64,000 nucleotides of DNA, from the NCBI RefSeq assembly GCF_001039355.2, contig NW_019775627.1, positions 16,805 through 80,804 of the forward strand. The letters are read 5' to 3'. A model generated the notes under the pieces. That model was given only the letters and a program-made list of their open reading frames with translations. It had not been told where the DNA came from and did not search any database. Shown here piece by piece: positions 33,584 to 46,594 of the stretch; the first letter of the stretch is position 1; the number at the start of each line of letters is the position of its first letter. The DNA is from Lingula anatina (lineage: Eukaryota > Brachiopoda > Lingulata > Lingulida > Lingulidae). The position numbers and the translations under genes are program-made.

Positions 33584-36500
33584 CACAAATGTATGGAGGG
33601 CACTGCAGACCAACATCCATTGTATGATAAACACCTTGAATTTTTGTTTTGTTTTATGTTAACTACAAAATTACAAACCTTGAATTTGATTACAAAAGGC
33701 AAGGCAGTTGTCTTAATATTGAATAATTTAAGCAAAATAATTAGAAATATGAAATATTTCATTCAAACTGACAGTAACACTTTGTAAAGAGGTAATAATC
33801 AATCCTGATGTGTTTAAAACTATCGTAGCCATAAAATGTGAATTTAGTTTAAGTTTAATATAAAGCAAAAATATGACAGTTGTAAAGCCCCCCTCTTTCT
33901 CTCATCTTCTTTCGACGATTTATTTTTGAACAAAAAAAGAAACGCAAGTGCTTCTGTTTTAGTTTTACAACCATCAAACTCCGCGATCATGTTGAATTTC
34001 ACATTTAAGTCTGTGAACTTTTCTACTTAGTAGTTATGCTGCAACAATATTATGCCCATTGCTTACCTTGCCAGAGTGCAGGTAGATCTTCATCATTGGG
34101 GCAGCGCCACACTTACAAACAGCAGATATTCCCTTGGGAATATTATCAAATAACTCGAGGCCAGATTTGTTGTCTCCCAGATGGTACATATGAACGTGAT
34201 CCTNATTAAATAACTCGAGGCCAGATCTGTTGTCTCCCAGATGGTACATATGAACGTGACCCTGCAGATAAAACAACCATTGCCTAATGCATATGCACAT
34301 TTGTTTTTATATTACTTCACCTATTGTTACTCTAACCTGACTAAGGTACAGATTATATGCGGTTGATGTTTAATCCATAAGTTCGTCAACGACACTTTCT
34401 CGCTTCTTCACAGCCAAACATTTAATTTCTCGATTCGATTAAATATATGAAAATTTATTTCAATTATAAACCATGAAAATACAGGTAACAAAACTTGCTC
34501 ACCTTTTCCGCCCACAAACAAGTTTGTTCGTCTTGTAGTTGACAGACTAGTCCCACGGAATATTTCTGCCCGGGGAAAGACGACCTGCATATAAGATTCA
34601 ATTGTTTATAAAGACCAGCAAAGACTTCGTAAGTTTGCTGTTCTATGGCACCTGCTGGTAAATAAGGGTCTGTACGTGTAGTAAACAAAATCACGTTCTG
34701 TGTAATAATGGATTTCATCTCAAGTTTGTACTTGAATTCTGTGACTGGTTCTGTAAAGACGGCAAAATCAGAGTACACAGTTTGTCGAAAGTTCTCTTCC
34801 TCGACACTTATATGTCACCGCTCATTTTAAGAAGAGTAGAAGTAAGCTTCCAGAAAATTGGCTTAGGTTCAAATTCTCCAAAGTCAAAACCAAACTTAAT
34901 TTCATTGCGTGGTGAAGTTTTCCAAAGATAGTCTCTATCTTCTTGGCCAGCAGTTTCCAACTGAAATGGCACGAGATAGTATGGGCTGCCAGGGACCTTA
35001 ACGATTAAGTTACTCTCTTCCAGAAGTCTTCGGCAAATGTCACTTACAAGTTTTGTATCTTCAAGCGCCATTAATTGGCGCTTAGAAAGGCTCTTTATTC
35101 TACTGTCTAATGTCTGATTCATGGTATTTTCGTTTAAGATGCCTTTCTTTTTATCCTTTATTTTCATCATGCGTAGAATTTCCAAAAACAAGTCTACAAA
35201 CCATGACTGCCCATGACGCAAGATGACAAACCTTGTTTGGCAATCGCCACTATAATTGTCGGGACGATAAATATCCCCCCTCTTGTTAAAGTATTTGACA
35301 AATTCTTCAAAGTCATTCACATCTTTAATGACCCCTTTATTGATGACAGTATTTTTCAATTCTGAGATCTTTATTATTGGAGATAATTCTGGCATGATTT
35401 TCGAAAACTTTAGCCATTTGATACTGATTTTTTGTATTTTTAAAGCGGCAATTCCCGCAACTTGCTTCCTGAGATTTTTTCCTTCTGTGTCCCTCTTGCA
35501 CAGTCCTGAATTTTCTACTTCAAATATCAAGGTACCCTCATTCCAGGAAATGTATTTGTCGATACCCTCTCTTTCAAAAAAATGTGTCAATTCCTGGGAA
35601 ATTGTTTGTCTGACCTCCTTATCAACACTGTCCCTGTGTGTCCCAACAATGAAGATAGGTCTGTGATTTATGTAATTTTTGTCATCAGGCAAACATATAT
35701 GAGCCAACACGCAGTTTAACCAATATTGAAGCTTTTTGAATTGCATGCGTAGTTCGTTGCCGTCATTAAGTCTTTTGGCTTCTTCATAGTTAAATACAAT
35801 GATGTAAACAGCGTCCTTTGGTATGAATAAATGATGGAAATAATGATATTCTTCTTGTCCTCCACAATCAATTAGCACAAACTTAATACCCATGCCTGGC
35901 ATTTTATTCTCGTATTTTGATTTTGCCAGTCTTATTTTAGTTAAATCAATTCCCGTTGACATTGCTTGTTTCACCTGCCAAAAGCCCCACACCTCGAATG
36001 CAGCAACGATACCAGCAGACAACAACTGATCTAAAATAAATTCTCTAGGAAGAAAAGCAACCTTTCAGTTCATTGAATAAACCATTCCGACACCTAGAAT
36101 AAAGCCCAGTGTCCTGCGTATATAGAAAGGCAAATCGTAGAGTTTTGCAAGAGACCGTCCAATGAGCATCATTGACGTGTACTCTAACATAGCACCGCTA
36201 AAACAAGCCAAGAAGATAATCATATAATGATGGACATACTTTTCCGTGTACAATAAAATGAGACAATATAAAACATAAGAACACGCGATAATTGATATAA
36301 TGTAAACGGGCAACCCAATGTAAAACCGACTATGCATTAGGTTTGGTGACGTGCACTTGCATACGAGGACGCCAGCTGTAGCCCCTGTCCACGTTAAAAT
36401 GGCAAGTACCACTCGCTCGTGGTTGTACGTCTTTGAATACTTTTCTTGAGTTAAAATCTGAAGAAAGAGAGCAATTGCGATATTTGAAACAATGACTTGG

Positions 36501-37453
36501 GGCCAAACGTTAATTAAATTTTGCTTCATGTTTCGTTTCCCGTGGAACAATTTGGCATGGAACGCATGACATGAAAACAATGTAAGGCTGACAATCAGAA
36601 ACACAGATGATGCATGTTTCAAGTCATGAACCCATTCATAGAGCATATTTGAAATAATTGATAAAAAGTTAAGAATACTACCTTGACTTTTAAGGCAGAC
36701 AAAGCTGAAAACCAATGAGGTTCCTGCCCTACACCCAAATCCTAACACAAACCCTATCACCAACCCGCAACAAAGAACACCAAGTTGGAATTCCAATAAC
36801 AAATCTGGGTTGTCTTTTCTATGCTGCATATTGCTGTCAGAGTACAGGATTTCGATACAGGCATATCTGTAAAATATACTGAGAGCTACACCTTCGCCAT
36901 ATCTGATACCCATGGGCAGGCTGCCAGAAAACCAAAGTATAGAGAAGAGGCACCCCGTGATTTTTAAAGAACACAACCCAACGGGAGAGAAAGCAAAAGC
37001 AACACATATGCATAGCAATCCAAATACAAGTTTGACATGTTGATCAAACGATGGTCCGTGATCACCTGCTTGGGGAGCAGAATTGTCAGTCATTTGCACT
37101 GTAACGTAACTAGCAGCATTTTGCTGTTCATTTTCAGAGTCCTTAACATCTTCCCATGTTTCCGTTACGTCGGCAGTTTCCACGTGATGCTTTTCATTTC
37201 CTCGAGTACTATTGTGACTTTTTACGAAATCTTTCCCTCTGAAATAACGTTGCAGGGATGTCTTTCCTACACCAGAATCTCCAAGAAATAATATTTTACT
37301 GGTTTTCAAATCAATTTGCCCCTCTTGCATGCTCGTTTCATATTTGTGACGCAGGTTAACACTTGCCCCAATGATCCTCCTGCTTAACGTCCCAGCACTT
37401 GCTCCCCATGTTCTGAACATGTCGACTTGCTGTACTTCTTTCTCGTTTTCCAT

Positions 37454-39482
37454 TTTGGTGTTAATCAAGTATTGGTACATATAAACACATGACTACGTGA
37501 ACAAAACGATTGATGTGATGTCTTTTTTCGCAATAAATATATGTTTAGATTGAAGACATAAAATATAACAGTGTGGAAATTTTACAAAAATCCTGTTCCT
37601 TCCTGGAGGGCCCTCGTAGAACCGTGTTTTTCCCACAACAACGACGGTCGTTTGTTGATTACTTTTTTATTTTCTATGATCTGTGGGGTTATTTTAACCA
37701 GTCGGATAAAACGACGAGGCCATATGTACATTTCATTGTAAAGTCCATCAAATATTGGGATTAGTTTAAAAAATAATAGTCTTAAACGGTTCCGCTTATT
37801 ACTGGCAATTCTTTGTACCATACCGCAAGACGTGTCTGTTTCGTCAACGGTCTTTAGCTATCCTGATCTGAATGCAAAGATCCATTACTGACCTCAGCTG
37901 TTTGTTAAAATGGCGACTTGTCCTTGAATATTGTTGATGAAGACGTGAGCTTAAAAAAGAAAATGAACAGTATTAAATGGCAGCGATGTTTTGGCTATCG
38001 CTCTCGTTATTTAGGCGGCTTGAAAATCTGGATCAATGTTGCTAACTTTCTGAAAAAGAATAACACTTTCCAGTCTAATGTGGGACGCCATTTTTCTGTT
38101 TACGCTTCCTACCTGTTCAAATGTGATTCACAACACTGTAACTGGGTCGTGCAAACATTTTTCCTATTCACACTGCCACAAAGACCTGTGGCACAAAACG
38201 TGGATATACTACACCGCTAAAAGATGTGTTTTCTTAATTGTCCTGGTGAGAATTGAATAGGGCTATGTAGGAGTTTGTTGGAGGGAGCAGCTTTTTAGAT
38301 GTTTTCATTTCATTTTTTGGTCTCTGTGTGGCGGCCTTTCGGCGGTGGGACTGAATCCGATCATTGAAGAATCAACAGATAGCCCCAATTTATTTTTTGC
38401 TATTTCTTCTTCTTTAAATCCTTTATAACAATTTTTTTCTTTTGTTTTATTTATTCACATATATATATTATGTCATGTTAACTATGCAAATACCCACCTA
38501 CCCTTATATACATGTACAAACAGTTTAAAAGTTCAAAAATAAAGTCATCTGCACAACTAAGGTATTGATGACACCGGTCACATATACTGATCATCATTTT
38601 TTGTAGGCCGACGCATACAAGGTGTTCCAAGAATGGTAGTAAAAAAAAAAATAAAAATAAAAAAAAACGTGGTCCCATATGATTAAGACAGGTTAAGGTT
38701 AGTAAAAAATACAAATCAAGTCTCTGGGCCATACCAGAAAAGATGGGATAGAAAAATGTGTGCTCTATGGGAAATTGCAGGAAAAGAAGTAGACAAGACA
38801 AAGAACATCACACATTGACAGCCTTACTGCCTTTGTAACAAATCAACAAGTGAACAATAACTAACTCATCGGATCGACTTAAAATGAGTTTACTGTAGGA
38901 TCATGGCCTCGATGCTGCACACTTGACACTTGAAGAAGTCAACTATACAAAGGACTTCTATTTTGGTAACACACTCCACATCTAACAGTCAGCAATGTGT
39001 TAGTTGTGATTAATGTATGTGTTCATCATAACCTCCGGACGCAGACTTTTCATCAGGTGAAATTGATTTAAACATAACTACTTATTTAAGAGGCATTAAA
39101 ATAACAATACAAAATATTTCACACAAAATAACATCTTATGTAACATTACTGCTAATATTGGAAGAAATACATGTATATTGGATTGTAATACATGATGAAA
39201 ATAGTGACGTTTGGTTTATAATTTTGTTTCCTTCTAATGCAGTACTTTTTTAAAGTTAAAGGAAATAGAAATGCTCAGCAAAGAGCCGCTGATTTTGTTA
39301 TTGAGACTGGTTGACGATAACAACGTGGTCGCTACAGCAGTTGATGACCGCACAATTTGTCCTAGGTTTGGCTAATTCGTGTACATTTCGCCATTTTCCT
39401 CAAATAAGACATTTGAATGATGAGGGCAAATGAAATGTGCATTTACCCTCTGCAGGTTTACGGTCACTTTTGACTGATATTG
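37454..39482. other. 5' flank of copy D / 3' flank of copy E
   Basis: No coding exon. YY1-like site at 38084-38094, shared upstream block about 38152-38205, then the right copy of the near-identical block starts. Frames here are A/T-run artefacts. Confidence 0.45.
38084..38094 (-). promoter_or_regulatory. YY1-like promoter motif, copy D
   Basis: Minus-strand AAAATGGCGTC, 641 bp upstream of the copy D ATG. Confidence 0.35.
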
Positions 39483-39812
39483 TCAAAGCAATTTCACCAC
39501 CGTGTCATCTGCAGTTCCTGGAGATGGCTCCAACAGATCAGCAAGATGTAAGAAATTTTTCTGACGCAGAACGCTGCAAAAGTGACGTATTGGATTTCTT
39601 TCTGGAGAACATTTATACACTCTCTTCAGTAGTTCGTAACACCCCTCTTTCCGTGAACTACTGCATGCATCCCGAATAAAATCCACGCCATCTATATCCA
39701 GAACATCATTTTCTAAAAGGTAGGACAAGACAGGTAAAGGGCTGAGGTCATCTTCAAAGCGACTCCAATTGGCTTTAAGATTTTCGAATTGTCTCCTTTT
39801 TTCTTGAGGTTC
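39483..39812 (-). CDS. Copy E CARD exon
   Basis: An intact 330-bp terminal exon. It differs from the copy D CARD by very few bases (for example Leu for Ser in 'KNF(L/S)HLADLL'). The acceptor is ATTTTAG. Confidence 0.8.
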   Translation of the reverse strand, partial: EPQEKRRQFENLKANWSRFEDDLSPLPVLSYLLENDVLDIDGVDFIRDACSSSRKEGCYELLKRVYKCSPERNPIRHFCSVLRQKNFLHLADLLEPSPGTADDTVVKLL

Positions 39813-42800
39813 CTAAAATGAAGGTTATAAAATATAACTAGAAAAGCACTCCGAAAGCGCAGACCTCCGCCAAGGCAGCAGTCTCCACTCAATGCCGTTT
39901 CACCCCTAAATTTTCATATTAAAATGATTCAGTTTTTTTTATTATTGACTATTAATTGATTACTGATCCGGATTACCACCAAAAACTAATCATCTGTTCC
40001 TTGGCCCACTTCTGACAGTTCCTGAAAATTTCATCAAAATCGGTCCATAACTTTTTCTGTAATGTTGCTTACAGACAGACAGCCAGACAGACAAACTAAA
40101 CGAACCAAAGGAAAGTTTGGAGGAGACATAAAAACATAACCTCCTTGACGGAGGTAATAATATTGTAACAACCAGTTGATTGACATGGGGACCATTTAGA
40201 AAAGAAAGCCCTAGTATCAACTGATCCAAGGATCAAAGATGGCGAATTCTACATGAAAAGGAAAACCACTTTATCCTGTAATCCTGAGTGACTTTTTAAC
40301 CCGTGCGATATACAAGTTTCAAAATCAACCGATAGACTTTTATTTCATTTTAACCTTGCATTTTAGTTATTTTGTTTCAATTTATATATATATATATCTT
40401 TTGATATCCCTTTACTTTTATTCAACTACTATGCAATGATAGCAATTATCCAAACATCGGGTTGCAAATTTGGTAAAAATAATAATAATAATAATAATAA
40501 TAATGGTCTCTCCGCCTCTCACGTGCCTCCCCACGCGTCTGGTCGAATGTAGCCGATATTTAATCACTGTGCCCCTGCAGGGACGACGTGTGGGGAGGCG
40601 TGTGATAGGCGGAGAGACCATTACAGGAGACCTTTCATTTAGGGTCCGCCATATTTGATCCTTAGATCAGTTAATACTCGGATCTCCTATTCTGAATCGC
40701 CCCACAAATGTATGGAGGGCACTGCAGACCAACATCCATTGTATGATAAACACCTTGAATTTTTGTTTTGTTTTATGTTAACTACAAAATTACAAACCTT
40801 GAATTTGATTACAAAAGGCAAGGCAGTTGTCTTAATATTGAATAATTTAAGCAAAATAATTAGAAATATGAAATATTTCATTCAAACTGACAGTAACACT
40901 TTGTAAAGAGGTAATAATCAATCCTGATGTGTTTAAAACTATCGTAGCCATAAAATGTGAATTTAGTTTAAGTTTAATATAAAGCAAAAATATGACAGTT
41001 GTAAAGCCCCCCTCTTTCTCTCATCTTCTTTCGACGATTTATTTTTGAAAAAAAAAAGAAACGCAAGTGCTTCTGTTTTAGTTTTACAACCATCAAACTC
41101 CGCGATCATGTTGAATTTCACATTTAAGTCTGTGAACTTTTCTACTTAGTAGTTATGCTGCAACAATATTATGCCCATTGCTTACCTTGCCAGAGTGCAG
41201 GTAGATCTTCATCATTGGGGCAGCGCCACACTTACAAACAGCAGATATTCCCTTGGGAATATTATCAAATAACTCGAGCCCAGATTTGTTGTCTCCCAGA
41301 TGGTACATATGAACGTGACCCTACAGATAAAACAACTGAACTGAAAGCGCATGTTGTCTTATTAATTTTTCTTATTTTTTCATACTTAAAGAAAAGCATC
41401 AAAAGCTGAATTCATATAATGAAACTCTGGAAAACATCGGGGCCCCGTAACTCGAAAGCATCGCGTGTTGCGAATAGAGATATCACACAGAGGCTACAAT
41501 GTATTATATGGGACGAGTATGGGCGAGTTATGGAACCGAGACGCTTGCGCTCGGTCGCAATGCGCGATGCTTTCGAGTTACGGGGCCCGGGTTGAAGGTG
41601 GGTGACATTTAGGGGGCAGTGTGCTTGAATACATGGATTCTTGCCCTATAAAATACAGGTTGTCTAAACTGCTGTCACCAGATAGTAAGATGAGTGCGAG
41701 AGACGAGAGGCAACAGAGTGAAAACACACACCAGCTACCTGGTCAGTCGTAATGTATTATCTGCGTGGCGAAGATTTGTTTGATTTATATTCTATAATTT
41801 AAGCAATGTAATATTGAAAAGCATCTACAAATTTATAACTACATTTTCGTACATGTAATTAAATTTTCTATTTCATTGACAGACGGTGAATTTAAAGCAT
41901 TTTAAAGATTATACAATTGTCAAAACACACCAAACTCCCCCCCACCCCCACCCCCGCGCCGATTACGATTGATGTTTTATCTACAGACTTGACATTTAAT
42001 ATGGAATATTTCAGTTTTAAAGGTATACCTAGGTAAAAATGCTTTCTTTTTTTCAAAAAACTCAGATCTCACATAAGATACCTGACTGGAGAAGTATGAA
42101 GTCAGGTGTGTCGCTACCAGTTAACTGACTACCAAGTCTGTTGCACTGCTGCATTGTGTAATATGCAGTGATTTAATTGGATAGTGCTCCTTTGGGCTGG
42201 TCAAAGCTTGGCTTTGATGAAGCATGGTTCTGTCAAAAAAGTATCCATATGTCGGCAACTACTGTATCGAAGAATTTGAAATTTTGCATGCAAACGGTCT
42301 GTTTTGCAGTGCGTAAAATGAACTAAGCAGTGTTTTTTAAAATTGTTAAGCTGTGCCAGAATGGCGAGAAAAAAACAGACTTTGCCAGACAGATTATTGT
42401 GTCAAACGGAATGGTCTGCACAGTTTTATAGGGTTATGCCCAAACTGATGCACCTACACAGAGACCACGCCCAATGTATCGACATCTTACCACCAGGTTA
42501 CAGGACTCTCTGTCCTTCAGGATATGCTGCTGCAATTAAACCAAAACCACCCAGTCCGATTTGAATAAGGGGCAAATTGTCACCAAAACGCGACCGATTC
42601 TGGGTAGAACACTGAAATCGCGTGGCTTTCTTTATTAAAGTCAGATTTCACCCGAACCGCTAAAATGGTCAAAACAGAGTTTACAGACATCCTGAAGAGG
42701 CCTACGACAAGACGTGTGCCACTTTTTAAGTGACTAGGGTCATTGGAAGCATCACTAGTTGGAGTGGATACCACATTGGTGCCAAAACACTAATGGAGGT

Positions 42801-45800
42801 CATCGATGAAAACCTGAGCCAGATCAAATAGAGGAATACTCTGGGAGCCACTTGACCATCATTTGATAGGGGGCACCTTAGGAACAATTTTAGGTTGCAC
42901 GATGAGATTGCCGGTTCACACAGAGCACTTTCAATAGCAGATAACTTACAGAACCAAGGGAATGAGCAGCTACCTTGGTCATCAAAATCGCCATATTTGA
43001 ACCACATAGACAATATGTGGGTAGGTTATCGCTGTATCGACGGCCTGCATGTCCTACAACAAAACTGAACCAAACTGGCCAAGTCTTAACCGTTGCCTGG
43101 AATTTATTCCAGATTAAACTCTAAAAACCCATTCTAAGGAATGCCTTGTCGCTTGAAAGCTCTGGTAGCAGCAAGATGAGGTCCGGCGTAACAGCGACCA
43201 TTGCTGTGACTAGACACCCACATGAGGGGCATTTGTGGGGTGTGTAACTCTTTTAAAGACGATAATTTGGAAAATATGGAGATCCAAAATATCGCTTTCA
43301 ATGGTTGTCGTATGACTTAAAATAGGCAATGTTTTTTTGTTTGCTTCACTGGCGAATTCAATTAATGGACTCATGTCACAATAACATCGAACAGATAATC
43401 AAAAGTTTTTAAAACACGATTTTGATCCTATTTTCATTTATCAGTCAGCAAAATAGGAAAAAACTGATTAATTATGATTTGGAAAAAATATTCCATATTA
43501 AATGTCAAGTCTGTATAACTTTGTCAATGGCACTTGGTCATTTTTTTTTTTTTTTTGGAAAGCCAATCGTTTGATTTCTCAATTAAATATATGAATTGTT
43601 TCTTCAGTTATAGACCATCAATTCTTAATACAAGTGAGAGAACATGCTCACCTTTTCTTCCCACAGACAAGTGTGTTCGTCTTGTAGCTGACAGACTAGT
43701 CCCACGGAATATTTTTGCCCAGGGAAAGATGTCTTGCATAAATAACTCAATTGCTTCTGAAGATTGGCAAATACCTGAAAAGTTTGTTGTTCTATGGCAC
43801 CTGCGGATAAATAAGGGTCTGCACCTGTAGTAAATAAAATCACGTTTTGTGTAATAATGGATTTCATCTCAAGTTTGTACTTGATTCCTGTGGATGGCTC
43901 TGTAAAGACGGCAAAATCAGAGAACACAGTTTGCCGAAAGTTCTTTTCCTTGAAGTTAATATCTGCGCTCATTTTTAGCAGAGTAGAAGTAAGCCTCCAG
44001 AAAATTGGATTGGGTTCAAATTCTTCAAAGTCTAAACCAAACGTAATTTCTCTTCCTGGAAAAAATTTCCAAAGATCATCTCTATCTTCTTGGCTAGCGT
44101 GTTTCAACTGAAATGGCACGAGATAGCACGGGCTGCCAGGGACCTTTACGATTAAGTTACTTTCTTCAAGAAGTCTTCGGCAAATGTCTTTTAAATGTTT
44201 CGATTCTTCAAGCGTCATAAATTGGCACTCAGAAAGGATCTCAGTTCTGCAGTCTATCGCCTGATATAAGGTATTTTCATTTAAGATGCCTATCTTCTTT
44301 TCTTTTCTTTCTATCATATTTAGAATTTCCAAAAATAAGTCAACAAACCAGGACTGCCCATGACGCAAGACGACAAACTGCGTTTGGCAATCGCTACTAT
44401 CACTGTTGCAACAATGAATTTCGCCCCTCTCGTTGAAGTATTTTACAAAATGTTCAAATTCATCTTCAGTTTTAACGATGCCATTCGTAATGACAACATC
44501 TGCCAGATCTGTTATCTTTATTATCGGAGATAACTCTGGCATCATTTTCGAAAATTTAAGCCATTTGATCTCGGTTTTTTGTTTCCTTAAAACTGCGATT
44601 CCCGCCACTTTCTTTCTGAGATGCTTTCCCCCTGCGTCCCTCTTGCACTGTCCCGAATTTTCTACTTCAAATATCAAGGTACCCTCATTCCAGGAAATGT
44701 ATTTGTCGATACCCTCTCTTTCAAAAAAATGTGTCAATTCCTGAGAAATTGTTTGTCTGACCTCCTTATCAACACTGTCCCTGTGTGTCCCAACAATGAA
44801 GATAGGCCTATGATTTTTGTAATTTTCGTCATCAGGCAAACATATATGAGCCAACACGCAGTTTAACCAATAGCGAAGCTGTCTTGATTGTGTGCGGAGT
44901 TTGTTGCTATCTATGAGTCTTTTTGCTTCTTCAAAATTAAATACAATAATGTAAACAGCGTCCTTTGGTATGAATAAATGATGGAAATAATGATATTCTT
45001 CTTGCCCTCCACAGTCAATTAACACAAACTTAATACGCATGCCTGAAACTCCATTCTCATATCTTGATTTTGCCAGTCTAATTTTGGTTAAATCAATACC
45101 CGTTGTCATTGCTTGTTTCACCTGCCAAAAGCCCCAAATCTCGAATGCAAGAACAATACCAACAGACAACAACTGATCTAAAATAAATTCTCCAGGAGGA
45201 ATAGCGACCGTCCAGTCCATTAAATATATCATTGCGACACCTAGAATAAACCCAAGTGCTCTTCGTGTATAGAAAGGTATATCGTAAACTTTTGCCAGAG
45301 ACCGACCAATAACCATCATTGCTGTGTATTCTAGCATAGCACTTGAAGAACAAGCCAAGAAGATAATGAGATAATGATTTAATTTCTTTTCCATTTGCCA
45401 TAATATAAGACGATGGAAAACATATGAGCACGCGGTTATTGCTATTACGTAAACGGGCAACCCAATGTAAAAGCGTCTCCGCAGCAGGTTTGGTGACGTG
45501 TTTTTGCATATGTAGACGCCAACAGCAGCCCCTGTCCACGTTAAAATGGCAAGTACCACTCGCTCGTGGCTGTCCATCTTTACATATATTCCTTTTGTAA
45601 TAAACTGGTATAAGAGGGCAATCCCAATGTTTGAAACGATGACTTGGAAACAAACGTTCATTATTATTTGCTTGATGTTTCGTTTCTCTTGGTACAATTT
45701 GGCACGAAACGCATGGCATGAAAACAAAGTTAGGCAAACAATCAGGAATACAGTTGGTGCATGTTTAAAGTCAAGGCACCATTCACAGAGCATATCAAAA

Positions 45801-46594
45801 ACAATTGAGAAAAATTCAAGAATACTACCTTGGCTTTTGAGGCAGACAAAGCTGAAAACCAATGAGGTTCCTGCCCTACACCCAAATCCTAACACAAAAC
45901 CTACCACCAACCCGCAACAAAGAACAGCAAGTTGGAATTCCAATAACAAGTCTGGGTTGTCTATTCTCTGTTGCATATTGATGTCAACGTATAGGATTTC
46001 GATACAGGCATATCTGTAAAATACACTGAGAGCTGTGCCTTCGCCATATCTTATACCCATGGGCAGGTTGCCAGAAAAAAATAGCGTAGAAAAGAGGCAT
46101 CCTATGATTTTCAATGAACATATCCCGATGGGAAAGAAAGCAAAAGCAACGCACACGCAAAGCAATCCAAATACAAGTTTAAAATGTTGATCAAACGATG
46201 ATCCGTGATCAACTGCTTGAGAAGCAGAATTATCGGTCATTTTTACTGCTGCGTAACTAGCTGCATATTGCTGTTCGTTTTCAGGATCCTTAACATCTTC
46301 CCAAGTATCCGTTACAGCGGCAGTTTCCACGTGGTGTTTTTCATTTCCTCGAGTACTATTGCAATTTTTTAAGAACCTCTTTTCTCTGAAATAGCGTTGC
46401 AGGGATGTCTTTCCTACACCAGAATCTCCCAGAAATAGAATTTTACTTGTTTCCAAATCAATTTGCCCCTCTTCTAAACTTTTTTCGTATTTGTTTCGCA
46501 TACTAGCACTGGCCCAAATGATCCTCCTGCTTAAAGTCCCAGTACTTGCACCCCATTGTCTGAACACGTCTTCTTGTTCCACGTCTTTTTCCAT
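39483..46594 (-). CDS. Copy E: intact membrane-spanning ROC-COR GTPase with CARD
   Basis: The exons are 43652-46594 (981 codons), 41186-41320 (45) and 39483-39812 (109 plus stop), all phase 0, giving 1135 residues without interruption. The conserved start is at 46594 (MEKDVEQ). It has GDSGVGKTS, the multi-pass hydrophobic block, 'DCGGQEEYHYF', 'GTHRD' and the COR motifs. With A and D it shares a short insertion ('ICLPDD') before the G4 strand that B and C lack. Intron 1 is 2.3 kb against about 225-240 bp in its paralogues, because it gained a fold-back element and a dead Tc1-type transposon. Expression and membrane topology are unproven, but the open frame across three exons argues for a working gene. 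Confidence 0.87.
40190..40704. mobile_element. Fold-back family M1, copy in the right block
   Basis: Same interrupted structure as 33041-33583, with inner arms at about 40503-40540 and 40582-40622 and a shorter (AAT)n run (40481-40503). The interruption therefore predates the block duplication. Confidence 0.8.
41439..41590. mobile_element. Small fold-back element M3 in copy E intron 1
   Basis: The terminal inverted repeats are near perfect over about 26 bp: 'ggggccccgtaactcgaaag' at the left and its complement ending about 41588 at the right, around a centre of about 100 bp. GC-rich arms in an AT-rich intron. Only one copy seen in the window. Confidence 0.75.
42330..43240 (+). mobile_element. 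Dead Tc1/mariner-type transposon relic
   Basis: Plus-strand frames, broken by stops and shifts, read like a Tc1-like transposase. 'RPILGRTLKSRGF' lies near 42590 (DNA-binding part). 'HRALSIADNLQNQGNEQLPW' precedes 'SSKSPYLNHIDNMW' around 42900-43020, matching the family's 'LPWPxxSPDLNPIExxW' catalytic-core block. A decayed C-terminus ends near 43230. No intact frame and no confident terminal repeats. It lies in intron 1 of copy E. Confidence 0.7.

Larger units (their letters stand above)
31050..34203. repeat. 3.15-kb block nearly identical to 38205-41330 (left copy)
   Basis: By eye about 98-99% identical to the right copy, including the CARD exon and the exon 2 sequence. Differences are scattered substitutions, a shorter or longer (AAT)n run and small indels. 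It ends exactly at the 'n' at 34204. It is either a recent duplication or gene conversion, or an uncollapsed haplotype. Confidence 0.85.
32333..37453 (-). pseudogene. Copy D: ROC-COR GTPase/CARD gene with stop codon and frameshift
   Basis: Start at 37453 (MENEKEV). Exon 1 runs to 34503, exon 2 is about 34067-34261, and the CARD exon is 32333-32662. The P-loop (GDSGVGKTS), membrane block, DCGGQEEYHYF and GTHRD are all present. A TGA at 36065-36067 replaces the Trp of the conserved 'MNWT', inside the last part of the membrane block. About 34795-34812 gains two bases after 'KMSGD', which shifts the frame. The remaining C-terminal sequence is open in the new frame. Exon 2 carries a 60-bp internal repeat ending at the 'n' at 34204. 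Either a recent pseudogene or a chimeric assembly of alleles; one true allele could be intact. Confidence 0.75.
38205..41330. repeat. 3.13-kb block nearly identical to 31050-34203 (right copy)
   Basis: Carries the copy E CARD exon, an M1 fold-back element and exon 2. Its downstream continuation (41340 on) resembles the flank of pseudogene F exon 2 (23260 on), so this copy has a natural right neighbour. The left copy stops at an 'n'. Confidence 0.85.

Noticed and set aside
45093-45737. 214-codon minus-strand frame
   Set aside because: It is a shifted frame inside copy E exon 1, whose main frame is open over the whole exon and conserved among paralogues.
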